Below, piece after piece: positions 31,454-39,969 of a DNA stretch of 46,761 nt. The DNA is taken from NCBI GenBank assembly GCA_934394855.1, contig CAKRRH010000011.1, positions 1-46,761 on the forward strand, read 5' to 3'. The stretch's first letter is position 1. Each line of letters opens with the position of its first letter. Source of the stretch: an uncultured Eubacteriales bacterium (GTDB taxonomy: Bacteria > Bacillota > Clostridia > Oscillospirales > Acutalibacteraceae). A program made the translations under genes and the position numbers. The notes under the pieces are model-generated. The model was not told the origin of the DNA. It saw only the letters and a list, made by a program, of their open reading frames with translations, and ran no database searches.

Positions 31454-31936
31454 ATGAAAAATAAAGCAGTCAAGACGAATGCTACAAGAGCGCTTGCGGC
31501 GGCAAAGGTCGAGTTTGAAACCTTTGAATATGATTATGATGAGTCGGATTTGAGCGGCGTTCATATTGCGAACGAAATGGGCGAAGACCCCGATTTGGTA
31601 TATAAAACTTTGGTGACAAAGGGCGAAAAAACAGGGATAAATGTATTTTGCATTCCCGTTGAAAAGGAGCTTGACCTTAAAAAATGCGCAAGCCTTGTCG
31701 GGGATAAAAAAATTGAGATGATTCATGTAAAGGACCTTTTGGCGCTGACGGGATACATTCGGGGCGGCTGTTCGCCGGTCGGCATGAAAAAGCTCTATCC
31801 GACATATATCGACGAGTCGGCAAAAGCACTTCAAAAGATATATGTCAGTGCAGGCAAAATAGGCGGACAAATATATATCAACCCCGTCGATTTGGCGGAG
31901 TTTGTTAAAGCGAATTTTGCGGACATTGTAAAATGA
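31454..31936 (+). CDS. ybaK: YbaK/EbsC aminoacyl-tRNA deacylase
   Basis: A 160-residue protein of the YbaK/ProX editing family, which hydrolyses Cys-tRNA(Pro). It has KTNATRALAAAKVEFETFEYDY, DPDLVYKTLVTKGEK, IPVEKELDLKK with the key Lys, and GYIRGGCSPVGMKK, all as expected. The ribosome site GGGAG is a little distant. It starts 7 bp after rsmI, so is probably in the same transcript. Confidence 0.92.
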   Translation: MKNKAVKTNATRALAAAKVEFETFEYDYDESDLSGVHIANEMGEDPDLVYKTLVTKGEKTGINVFCIPVEKELDLKKCASLVGDKKIEMIHVKDLLALTGYIRGGCSPVGMKKLYPTYIDESAKALQKIYVSAGKIGGQIYINPVDLAEFVKANFADIVK

Positions 31937-31978
31937 ACCGTGAATATATTAAATTATTATTGATTAGAGGATTTGACG

Positions 31979-32725
31979 ATGAAAATTTTATGTATCGGAA
32001 ACAGCTTTTCACATGACGCCTGCAAATATTTGCACGACATGGCAAAGGCAGGCGGAGAGGATGTCAAAACGGTCAATTTGTTTATCGGCGGATGCTCCTT
32101 GCAGCGCCATTATAACAACATTTTGACTGACGAAGCGGCATATGACTATGAACTCAACGGTGCCGAGGGCAGCAAAAAAATCTCAATTAAGGACGCTCTT
32201 TTGTCAGATGATTGGGATGTTGTGACAACACAGCAGGCAAGCCCCGAAAGCGGTCAATATGACACTTATTACCCCTATCTTACGACCGTTTTGGAGACTG
32301 TTCATAAATATTCAAACCCGAAGCAGATCTATCTTCACGAAACATGGGCATATGAGATCGACAGCTCACATTCGGAATTTGTCCGCTATGACTGCGACCA
32401 GCAAAAGATGTATGAAGGCATTGTCAACGCATATCACAAGGCGGCTGAAAAGGAACATCTTCCGCTGATCAAATCGGGCGAAATGGTGCAATATGTCCGT
32501 TCGCTCCCCGAATTTGATTATAAAAACGGCGGTCAGACGCTTTGCAGAGACGGTTATCATATGCATCTCGTCTTCGGCAGATACCTTGTTGCGGCTGTTT
32601 GGTACGAAACGGTGCTTCACAAAAATATTCTTGAAAATGACTTTTTGCCCGAAAATGTCACCGAAGATGACAAAAAGCTGATCGACATCATCAAACACGC
32701 AGTTCATGAGCAGCTTAATAAATAA
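31979..32725 (+). CDS. DUF4886 / SGNH-like hydrolase
   Basis: A 248-residue protein with KILCIGNSFSHDACKYLHDMA at the start. The GNSFS block and the later DGYHMH segment are the Ser and Asp-x-x-His sites of a GDSL/SGNH-like esterase fold. The family (DUF4886) is found in gut Firmicutes and Bacteroidetes, often near glycan genes. No signal peptide is seen, so it is probably cytoplasmic or uses another route. The ATG at 31979 follows GAGGA. It is the last gene before a shared terminator with rnpB. Confidence 0.82.
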   Translation: MKILCIGNSFSHDACKYLHDMAKAGGEDVKTVNLFIGGCSLQRHYNNILTDEAAYDYELNGAEGSKKISIKDALLSDDWDVVTTQQASPESGQYDTYYPYLTTVLETVHKYSNPKQIYLHETWAYEIDSSHSEFVRYDCDQQKMYEGIVNAYHKAAEKEHLPLIKSGEMVQYVRSLPEFDYKNGGQTLCRDGYHMHLVFGRYLVAAVWYETVLHKNILENDFLPENVTEDDKKLIDIIKHAVHEQLNK

Positions 32726-32745
32726 TCAATTATATAGCAAAATGA

Positions 32746-32786
32746 AAAATCCCTTTACCGTGCTTTTTGCATGATAAAGGGATTTT
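32746..32786. terminator. Bidirectional terminator (DUF4886 / rnpB)
   Basis: AAAATCCCTTTA pairs with TAAAGGGATTTT; T-runs follow in both directions. It serves the plus-strand gene and minus-strand rnpB. Confidence 0.87.
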
Positions 32787-32798
32787 GTTTTTAAAGCT

Positions 32799-33130
<332 letters not shown>

Positions 33131-33137
33131 AAAATTT

Positions 33138-33166
33138 ATTTTATCTCATTTAGGCGAATTTGTCAA
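33138..33166 (-). promoter_or_regulatory. Promoter of rnpB
   Basis: TTGACA (33166-33161), 17-bp spacer, TAAAAT (33143-33138) on the minus strand. The spacing predicts a start at 33130, matching the P1 stem. Confidence 0.85.
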
Positions 33167-33288
33167 ACATAATCGCAAATAGGTGATATTCGCTAAAATA
33201 TACATTTTAAAATTGTTAATATAGTTAATAGAGTTTGATTGTACGATATGGTAAAATAATATAATAGTATTTTAAAGGACAAGTGATA

Positions 33289-34368
33289 ATGAAAAACGAT
33301 AATAAAAAGAAAACTATTCGGGTCGTCGTTTCGGTTTCGACAGCGGCTGTGCTCATTGCGGCGTTTCTTGTCAGCTTTGCGCTGTTTCATATATCGTCTA
33401 ACAGCGTGATCGGAGAGGTTGACGGTGCAAAGATATATGCCGGAGAATTGAAATTGCAGACCGATTCAAAAAGGGCAGAGGTTTTGTCATATTTTGAAGA
33501 TAAATATGACATCACAAAGGACAAGGATTTTTGGACTACCGAGTTTGACGGAATAACCCCGGAGCAATATTTGAAAAAGCAGGCTTTGGAGGAGGTCAAG
33601 CGATATAAACTCCAGCTTTGTTTAGGACAAAAATATGGGCTTGTTGATGATTTGTCGTTCAAGGGACTTAAAAATGCGCAAATCAGCGTGAATAATGAAA
33701 ATGAGAAAAAGATTGCCTCAGGACAGGCGGTCTATGGTCAGAGAGAATATTCGCTTACAAGCTACTATGAATATCGGCTGTCAAATTTGCAGCTTGATTT
33801 GCAAAAATGTATGTCAAAGCAGGGTGAGCCGCTTTATGCCGACAAGACCGCGCTTAAAAGCTATTATGAAAGCGTTAAGGACAAATACTACAAAAAGCAG
33901 GACACGGCAAAATTCATAATGCTCAGCGTGGCGGTCAAAGACGCTGACGGCAGGGCGGAAAAGGAAATGCTCGATAACTCGGCGAGGCTGATTGAATCTG
34001 AAGGAATCAATAAGGCAAAGATTGAAATAACGAGAAAATACGGCGAGATAAAATGGAGCGAAATTACGCTTGATGAGGGCAACTATTCATCGCTTTCAAA
34101 GCAAAATCAATCGCTATATGAACAGGCGGTTTCGATTAAGGAAAAAGAGCTGACGGGTGCGGTTCGTGATTCGGACGGCTTCAAAATGCTTTATTGCGTG
34201 TCAAAGGACGGCGCAGGATATAAGTCATTTGACGATGTTTACACAACTCTTTCATCGCAATATGTTCAGGATAAGTACGAGCAGTATGTTGATGAGCTTT
34301 GCGATAAATATGAGGTCGTCACCAATCATAAATATGACAGGCTTTCGGTAAACGACAGTCTTGATTAA
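33289..34368 (+). CDS. SurA/PrsA-like membrane-anchored chaperone
   Basis: A 359-residue protein with a basic N-terminus, one membrane helix (about 12-33) and an extracellular part. The segment SVIGEVDGAKIYAGELKLQ is the typical start of SurA/PrsA N-terminal domains. The region around 195-300 (DTAKFIMLSVAVKDADGRAE to SDGFKMLYCV) sits where a parvulin isomerase domain would be but is degenerate. So it may be a chaperone without isomerase activity. No lipobox is seen, unlike classic PrsA. It starts 37 bp before the large beta-helix dockerin gene and could help that protein fold. The ATG at 33289 follows AAGGA. Confidence 0.72.
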   Translation: MKNDNKKKTIRVVVSVSTAAVLIAAFLVSFALFHISSNSVIGEVDGAKIYAGELKLQTDSKRAEVLSYFEDKYDITKDKDFWTTEFDGITPEQYLKKQALEEVKRYKLQLCLGQKYGLVDDLSFKGLKNAQISVNNENEKKIASGQAVYGQREYSLTSYYEYRLSNLQLDLQKCMSKQGEPLYADKTALKSYYESVKDKYYKKQDTAKFIMLSVAVKDADGRAEKEMLDNSARLIESEGINKAKIEITRKYGEIKWSEITLDEGNYSSLSKQNQSLYEQAVSIKEKELTGAVRDSDGFKMLYCVSKDGAGYKSFDDVYTTLSSQYVQDKYEQYVDELCDKYEVVTNHKYDRLSVNDSLD

Positions 34369-34405
34369 ACAGGATATTGCAATAATAGGGGATATGGGGA
34401 CTTAA

Positions 34406-37400
34406 ATGATGAATTTTAAATTATTATCAATCATGACGGCGGTTTTGATTGTCATATCTGCATTTATATCGATAAAATTGCCGATTGCCGCAGAGGAAGT
34501 AAAATATGACGGCGATGTTTATTATGTCGATTCGATAAACGGCAATGATAATAACAGCGGTTTGTCGCAGGACAAGGCGTTCATGTCGGTAGAAAAGGTC
34601 AACTCTTTAAGCCTTAAACCGGGCGATGCGGTGTTGTTCAAAAAAGGCTGCATTTGGACCGATACCATTCTTAATCCAAAGGGTTCGGGCAACGCTCAGC
34701 ACCCGATTACAATATCATCATACGGTCAGGGCGACAAGCCGATAATCAAGAGTATGTATGACGATGACACGGACAATTTGCCGGAGGTTGACGCGGCGGT
34801 TTTGCTTAAAAATGCGAGCTATGTGACGATTGACGGGTTGAAGATAATTAACGGCACACCCGGAACAGGCACGCAATATGGCATCAGGCTTTTGCTTAAC
34901 GGAAATTATGTTTCAAGCGGTGTTAAGATAATCAACAACACGATTCAGGGCTCAAATTTGAAAAACTGGTCGACGATGTCGAAAAGCGGTCTTAACGGAA
35001 TCACGGCGGCGTCGGACAGCTATAACGGATTCATTGACGGACTGCTTATCGAAAACAACGAGATTTATAATTGCAAGGCAAACGGAATTACGGTCAATGG
35101 TTCATATTCGGGCTGCGACAGTGAGGGCAAGATTAATCCCAAAGCGGCTAAGGGCGTTGTTGTGAGAAATAATTTTCTCAGCAACATCGGCGCAGACGGA
35201 ATTTTGGTCAACAACTGCAACGAGCCGCTTGTTGAGTATAACACCTGCTCAAAAGCCCATTCCTATGCAACGGGCGCTCATGTTGCGATTTGGCCTTTTG
35301 CAACCTACAAGGCGGTTTTGCAATATAACGAAGCATATAACACGCAAACGGCAAACGACGGTCAGGGCTTTGACTGCGACTATCAATGCTATTACACCAC
35401 ATTCCAATATAATTACAGCCACGACAACCAGGGCGGATTCATGCTTATTTGCACGGAGCCGACCGATTGGAACGGAAATGCGGCTTATAATGTCGGCTCG
35501 GTCGTGAGATATAACATTTCGCAAAACGATCTTCATTACACCTTCAGCCTTGTCGGTGCGATCGACGACACGAAAATATATAATAATACGCTTTACACCT
35601 CATGGAATCAGGCAGGTAACTCGACAAATACATTTTTTACATTTTCAAAGGGTTCGTCGAAATATAACGGCAGAAAATATGCCGATAACACGCTGATTGC
35701 AAACAACATTTTTTATGTTGAATCGTGCGAGCGGTTTTCGCTGAGCGACACCACAAACACCGTTTTCAAGAATAACCTTGTCTATGGCAGATATTCTTAC
35801 AATGCGCCTAAAACGGGGGAAAACAACATAATCGGGCAAGACCCGTGCTTTGTAAATGAGGGCAAGGCAGGTGTCGGAATCGCTTCATGCTCGGCATATG
35901 AGCTGTATGATAATTCGCCTGCAATCGGAAAAGGCTGTGTAATTGACGATAACGGCGGACTTGACTTTTTCGGAAACGCTGTGTCGGTCAGTCAAGCTCC
36001 GAACATCGGCGCATATAACGGTGACGGCGTTGAATTTGACGAAAACAGCAAAATTGAGGATGAAAAATATTATAAGCTGTATGATTTTGAGGACATTGGT
36101 TTGTCTAAAAAGAACACGGCGATTGCTCGTGTGAAAGAAGTTAAAAATGCGACGGCGTCGATCGACGGCACGGTTGTAAATGATTTGACGGACAGCAAAA
36201 AATCGGTTAAGCTGACCGCAACATCTTCATCGGCAAAATCTCAGATTGATTTTGCGGTATATTCCGATAAAATGGCAAAATCAACGGGAATCAGATTTTG
36301 GGCGAGCGGCAACGGCGAAGCCAAAAAGGGCGAAATCATATTCTCACAGCCGGGCAAGACATATTCAAAGTCGTTTGATATTGAAAAGAACGGCAGTTAT
36401 GTCACATTCTCATGGCATGAAAAATATATCGGCTCAAATGAGCGCAGAGTAACTGACGAGATTATGAGAAAAACCGACACAATTTCATTTGTGATAAACG
36501 ACGCTCAAGGAGCGAGCACATATATTGACGACATCACGCTGAATGTCGGTGAATATGACCCCGAAAAGGTCGATCCGCCGTTTGAATATCCCGAAAGAGA
36601 AACGATTTTGGTAGATGATTTTGAGTCATTGTCCGACATGGAAAGCACGGGCGGCAACAAATACGGAGGTCCGTCGTTCGGTCCTAACCGCAGAAACGGC
36701 TCATATATTTACAACGGCTCAAGAGTGATTTATGCGGAAAGCTCGTCCGCTGTTTCAACCTCGGTCGGCAGTTATTATTCATTCGGCGAAACATTTGCAA
36801 AGCTTCGTGAAAAGCTGAAAATCGTAGGGGTTGAGGGTATTCAGTTTGATTTGATTTCATATTCAAACAACGCCGACGGCACGCCGATTTCGGAAGATGA
36901 CGAATATGTTGTTAAGGACAAAAAGGGCATTTATAAATTCACGCTCAATTCGTCCTATGAGGCTACGGCCAAGTCGTCAAACGGCAGCGATGTTAAAATC
37001 AAGGGATTTTATGTTGAGCAAAATAAAGCGGATAAAAACAACATTGCAAGAATTTCGTTTGACGAGCTTAAATATTACAACTCGGCGACAAAGGAAACAT
37101 TCTATTTGAAAGACATAGCCGCCGACGAGCGTGCAAATTGGCTAAGTGGCGTCAACAATTTGGCAATCGCATATACCACATATGCAGGTTATCTCGGCAA
37201 GACGGTAGTTGCGGGTTGGATGATCGATAATCTGTGCGTTTACGGTACATTCGGCGATGTTGAAAAAACCACAACAACGCCGACTACGACCACCATGACT
37301 ACAACAACTACGACCACCACTACCACTACTGCTGTTGCAACCACAACCACTACGACTACTGCTGTTGCTACTACAACTACAACTGCCACGACAAAGGCAG

Positions 37401-37675
37401 CGACGCCGCAAAGCACGACTCCGTCAAAGACCGAGCCTGTCAGAACAAAAGAAAGCACCACAACTCCGACACCCCCGGCGCTGTATGGCGATGTAAACGG
37501 CGACGGCAAAATCAACATGAAGGATGTGCTCGTCCTTAGAAAATATATTGCCGGAGTGGATGTTGAAATCAATTCGGAAAACGCCGACTGCGCTTATGAC
37601 GGCAAGATCAACATGAAGGATGTGCTTATTTTAAGAAAGCACATTGCAGGAATCAGCGTGAAGCTCGGCAAATAA
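34406..37675 (+). CDS. Beta-helix dockerin protein, 1089 residues
   Basis: A large secreted protein. Residues 1-29 are a signal peptide. About 35-545 form a right-handed parallel beta-helix of the pectate-lyase/DUF1565 type (YYVDSINGNDNNSGLSQDKAF at the start, then many VxxNxI-like coils). Two beta-sandwich regions follow (about 555-720 and 735-945), each starting with a DFE motif, like carbohydrate-binding modules. Residues 953-1018 are a Thr/Ala/Val linker, and 1025-1085 a dockerin (DVNGDGKINMKD and DCAYDGKINMKD; the second loop has Ala in place of Asn at position 3). A polysaccharide-binding or lyase role is likely, but I cannot name the substrate. Two ATGs stand in tandem after GGGGA. Confidence 0.85.
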   Translation: MMNFKLLSIMTAVLIVISAFISIKLPIAAEEVKYDGDVYYVDSINGNDNNSGLSQDKAFMSVEKVNSLSLKPGDAVLFKKGCIWTDTILNPKGSGNAQHPITISSYGQGDKPIIKSMYDDDTDNLPEVDAAVLLKNASYVTIDGLKIINGTPGTGTQYGIRLLLNGNYVSSGVKIINNTIQGSNLKNWSTMSKSGLNGITAASDSYNGFIDGLLIENNEIYNCKANGITVNGSYSGCDSEGKINPKAAKGVVVRNNFLSNIGADGILVNNCNEPLVEYNTCSKAHSYATGAHVAIWPFATYKAVLQYNEAYNTQTANDGQGFDCDYQCYYTTFQYNYSHDNQGGFMLICTEPTDWNGNAAYNVGSVVRYNISQNDLHYTFSLVGAIDDTKIYNNTLYTSWNQAGNSTNTFFTFSKGSSKYNGRKYADNTLIANNIFYVESCERFSLSDTTNTVFKNNLVYGRYSYNAPKTGENNIIGQDPCFVNEGKAGVGIASCSAYELYDNSPAIGKGCVIDDNGGLDFFGNAVSVSQAPNIGAYNGDGVEFDENSKIEDEKYYKLYDFEDIGLSKKNTAIARVKEVKNATASIDGTVVNDLTDSKKSVKLTATSSSAKSQIDFAVYSDKMAKSTGIRFWASGNGEAKKGEIIFSQPGKTYSKSFDIEKNGSYVTFSWHEKYIGSNERRVTDEIMRKTDTISFVINDAQGASTYIDDITLNVGEYDPEKVDPPFEYPERETILVDDFESLSDMESTGGNKYGGPSFGPNRRNGSYIYNGSRVIYAESSSAVSTSVGSYYSFGETFAKLREKLKIVGVEGIQFDLISYSNNADGTPISEDDEYVVKDKKGIYKFTLNSSYEATAKSSNGSDVKIKGFYVEQNKADKNNIARISFDELKYYNSATKETFYLKDIAADERANWLSGVNNLAIAYTTYAGYLGKTVVAGWMIDNLCVYGTFGDVEKTTTTPTTTTMTTTTTTTTTTTAVATTTTTTTAVATTTTTATTKAATPQSTTPSKTEPVRTKESTTTPTPPALYGDVNGDGKINMKDVLVLRKYIAGVDVEINSENADCAYDGKINMKDVLILRKHIAGISVKLGK
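37265..37400 (+). repeat. ACN-rich tract coding the Thr linker
   Basis: Low-complexity run of ACA/ACC/ACT/ACG codons with two GCTGTTGC (Ala-Val-Ala) breaks. It encodes the linker between the carbohydrate-binding-like domain and the dockerin, and is a likely spot for length variation. Confidence 0.8.
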
Positions 37676-37686
37676 AACAATATATA

Positions 37687-37732
37687 AAAAAGGCGCATGG
37701 ATGATACTTAATTCATTCATGCGTCTTTTGTT
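37687..37732. terminator. Terminator between dockerin gene and ktrA
   Basis: AAAAGGCGCATGGATGA pairs with TCATTCATGCGTCTTTT with G-U pairs, and T-runs on both sides. It separates convergent units. Confidence 0.82.
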
Positions 37733-37744
37733 TTTTCTGTATGA

Positions 37745-38395
37745 TTAGAGCTGTTTCAGCAATTTTGATATATCCTTTTTTGCCCCCAAAACGATTAAAT
37801 GCTCATCTTCCGTGAAAACATGATCCGCACCGGGCATCGGCTTCATCTTGTCGCCGACCTTGGTTGCAAGAATATTGATTTTATACTTCACCCTGAAATT
37901 AACGCTCGAAATCGTTTCGCCGACCCAATCTCTGTTTGTCGGGATCTCGCAAATATAGTAATCCTCCGACAGCTCAAGAATGTCGAAAACGTGCTCTGCG
38001 GAATATCTGACCGCCGTTTTTTCGGCATATGTTTTTTCGGGATAAATAACCTCGTCCGCACCCATTTTCAAAAGGAATTTTTCATACATCTGATTATTTG
38101 ATTTTGAAATGACCTGTTTTGCGCCAAGCTCCTTGACAAGCGAGGTGATGATCAAATTTGCCTGAAAATCCTGTCCTATGCAGACGAACACCATGTCAAA
38201 ATTATTGACGCCGATGCTTTTGAGCACATCTTCGTTTGTGCAGTCGCCGATTTGAGCGTCCGAAACATGAGGCGCAATGTCATCGACCCGCTGTTCGTTT
38301 TTGTCAACGACCATTACTTCGTTTCCAAGCTCGGCAAACTTTAAGCTTAAATATTTTCCGAATCTTCCGAGTCCGATTACAAGTATTGATTTCAT
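37745..38395 (-). CDS. ktrA: Potassium uptake regulator KtrA
   Basis: A 216-residue cytosolic RCK protein that gates the KtrB channel. The N-terminal Rossmann motif is ILVIGLGRFGKYL; the acidic VVDKNEQRVDD and GDCTNEDVLKSIG follow, binding ATP/ADP or NAD. The C-terminal RCK_C domain (about 135-216) in relatives can bind c-di-AMP, which closes the channel. Since darA and an NrnA-type enzyme are also here, that control is plausible but not shown. It lies 24 bp after ktrB. Confidence 0.93.
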   Translation of the reverse strand: MKSILVIGLGRFGKYLSLKFAELGNEVMVVDKNEQRVDDIAPHVSDAQIGDCTNEDVLKSIGVNNFDMVFVCIGQDFQANLIITSLVKELGAKQVISKSNNQMYEKFLLKMGADEVIYPEKTYAEKTAVRYSAEHVFDILELSEDYYICEIPTNRDWVGETISSVNFRVKYKINILATKVGDKMKPMPGADHVFTEDEHLIVLGAKKDISKLLKQL

Positions 38396-38419
38396 ATTAA
38401 ATAGATCTCCTTTTGAATC

Positions 38420-39754
38420 TTAACCGATATTTATTTTGGTTTCGGGCAAAACAGCCACCGCATTTTTATCCGCCGCAAAGCTCATTGCGAACGACAAGCT
38501 GCCCACACGACCCGCATACATCAATAATATCACAACCACACGGGACAGCGAGTTTAAATCTCTTGTGATGCCCGTTGACATTCCGACCGTGCTGATCGCC
38601 GAACAGCATTCTGTCAGCAAATCGGGGAATGAAAAGCCTTGGGTAAGGCTGATTATCATCATTGCAATGAAAATCAGCGAAAGGTTTGTCATGAACACCG
38701 ACAGTGCTTTTCTTGTGGCATCAGGCTCAAGTCTTCTGCCGAATATGTTGAGATTGTTGTCCTTTTTGAATGCCGAGATGACCGACAGGATCATCACCAC
38801 AACGGTGGTTGTTTTAATGCCGCCTGCGGTTGACCCCGACGAGCCGCCGATGAACATCAAAATGTTGCTTGTAAGGCAGGTGCCGGTTGACATTTTTGCC
38901 GTGTCAAGTGTATTGAATCCGGCTGTGCGGCAGGTTGCGGAATGGAATAATGACGACAAAATCGTGTCCTTGACGGATAAATCGGCAAAAAGCGAATTTC
39001 GCTCAAACAGATATATCAGCAAAGCGCCGCCGAACAAAAGCACACCCGACATGACCAGCACGATTTTTGTATGCACCATGTATTTTTTAAAGTGCCATTT
39101 ATGCTCCGAAATGTCGCTCCAGACAATAAATCCGATTCCGCCGATTACAATCAGCGCAATGATCGTGATGTTGACAAGCACATCGCCCCTAAAAGCGGTG
39201 AGCGACGAATATTTCCCCGAAACACCGCCGAACAGGTCAAAGCCTGCGTTGCAAAATGCTGAAATCGAGTGAAAAACCGCATAATAAACGCCGTTGCCGA
39301 ATCCCAATTTCGGAATGAATCTAATGCTCAGCAAAACAGCGCCGACACCCTCAAAAATGACTGTTCCGAGCAAAATTTTTCGGGTGAGCTTGACGATTCC
39401 GCCGAGCTGCCCCGCATTTGCGCTTTCACGCAAAAGATTTCGCTCGGCAAGCCCGATTTTTCGGCGAAGCAGCATTGAAAACATTGCCGCAACGCTCATG
39501 AATCCGATTCCGCCTATTTGAATCATTATCAAAATCACGATTTGCCCGAAAAGCGTCCAGTTTGCAAATGTGTCCGCAATTACAAGACCTGTGACGCAAG
39601 TGGCGCTTGTTGCGGTGAAAAGGCAGTCAAGAAAACCGCCTGCGGCATTCGGCTTTTGGCTTATCGGCAGCATCAGCAAAAGAGTGCCTGTCAAAATTAT
39701 CACCGCAAAGCCGAGCGCAATCACCTGAATCGGTTTTAGCTTGATTCTTCTCAT
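38420..39754 (-). CDS. ktrB: Potassium uptake channel KtrB
   Basis: A 444-residue membrane protein of the Trk/Ktr/HKT superfamily with four pore repeats. Filter glycines are seen in SATCVTGL, AFCNAGFD, TCRTAGFN and STVGMSTG. About eight to ten membrane helices can be read. It takes up K+, probably Na+-dependent. The ATG at 39754 follows GGGGGA; the frame extends to 39817 without need. The promoter is at 39798-39826. No ydaO-type (c-di-AMP) riboswitch is visible upstream. Confidence 0.94.
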   Translation of the reverse strand: MRRIKLKPIQVIALGFAVIILTGTLLLMLPISQKPNAAGGFLDCLFTATSATCVTGLVIADTFANWTLFGQIVILIMIQIGGIGFMSVAAMFSMLLRRKIGLAERNLLRESANAGQLGGIVKLTRKILLGTVIFEGVGAVLLSIRFIPKLGFGNGVYYAVFHSISAFCNAGFDLFGGVSGKYSSLTAFRGDVLVNITIIALIVIGGIGFIVWSDISEHKWHFKKYMVHTKIVLVMSGVLLFGGALLIYLFERNSLFADLSVKDTILSSLFHSATCRTAGFNTLDTAKMSTGTCLTSNILMFIGGSSGSTAGGIKTTTVVVMILSVISAFKKDNNLNIFGRRLEPDATRKALSVFMTNLSLIFIAMMIISLTQGFSFPDLLTECCSAISTVGMSTGITRDLNSLSRVVVILLMYAGRVGSLSFAMSFAADKNAVAVLPETKINIG

Positions 39755-39797
39755 ATCATTCCCCCGATTTTTCAAATGAATTATAATTACAATACCC

Positions 39798-39826
39798 ATA
39801 ATACCGCAAAACGGCAATCATTACAA
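39798..39826 (-). promoter_or_regulatory. Promoter of ktrB-ktrA
   Basis: TTGTAA (39826-39821), 17-bp spacer, TATTAT (39803-39798) on the minus strand. Confidence 0.7.
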
Positions 39827-39899
39827 CCGAATTTTGAAAATGTATCGAAGATACGCTTTATTTTAATGCAAAAACGGTCTAAAAAGCGCTAAAATGTGT

Positions 39900-39928
39900 T
39901 TGAAAAAGGCTGATGAATATGGTATACT
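39900..39928 (+). promoter_or_regulatory. Promoter of the aminotransferase gene
   Basis: TTGAAA (39900-39905), 17-bp spacer, TATACT (39923-39928), about 40 bp before the ATG. Confidence 0.72.
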
Positions 39929-39969
39929 GTTTATGTGTAGTATTATTATAAAAAAGGAAGAATCTTATT

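Noticed and set aside
35208..35536. Open frames on both strands inside the beta-helix gene
   Set aside because: The frame of the 1089-residue protein is continuous with clear beta-helix coils; the others lack starts with ribosome sites.
37265..37400. Possible CRISPR or tandem repeat array
   Set aside because: The repetition is in frame and codes a Thr-rich linker; there are no regular spacers.
37142..37572. Cys/Ser/Gly-rich and Val-rich minus-strand frames
   Set aside because: They are the reverse reading of the ACN-rich Thr linker, a low-complexity artefact.
39755..39969. ydaO-type c-di-AMP riboswitch upstream of ktrB
   Set aside because: The region holds only two divergent promoters; none of the conserved ydaO segments are visible and it is too short.
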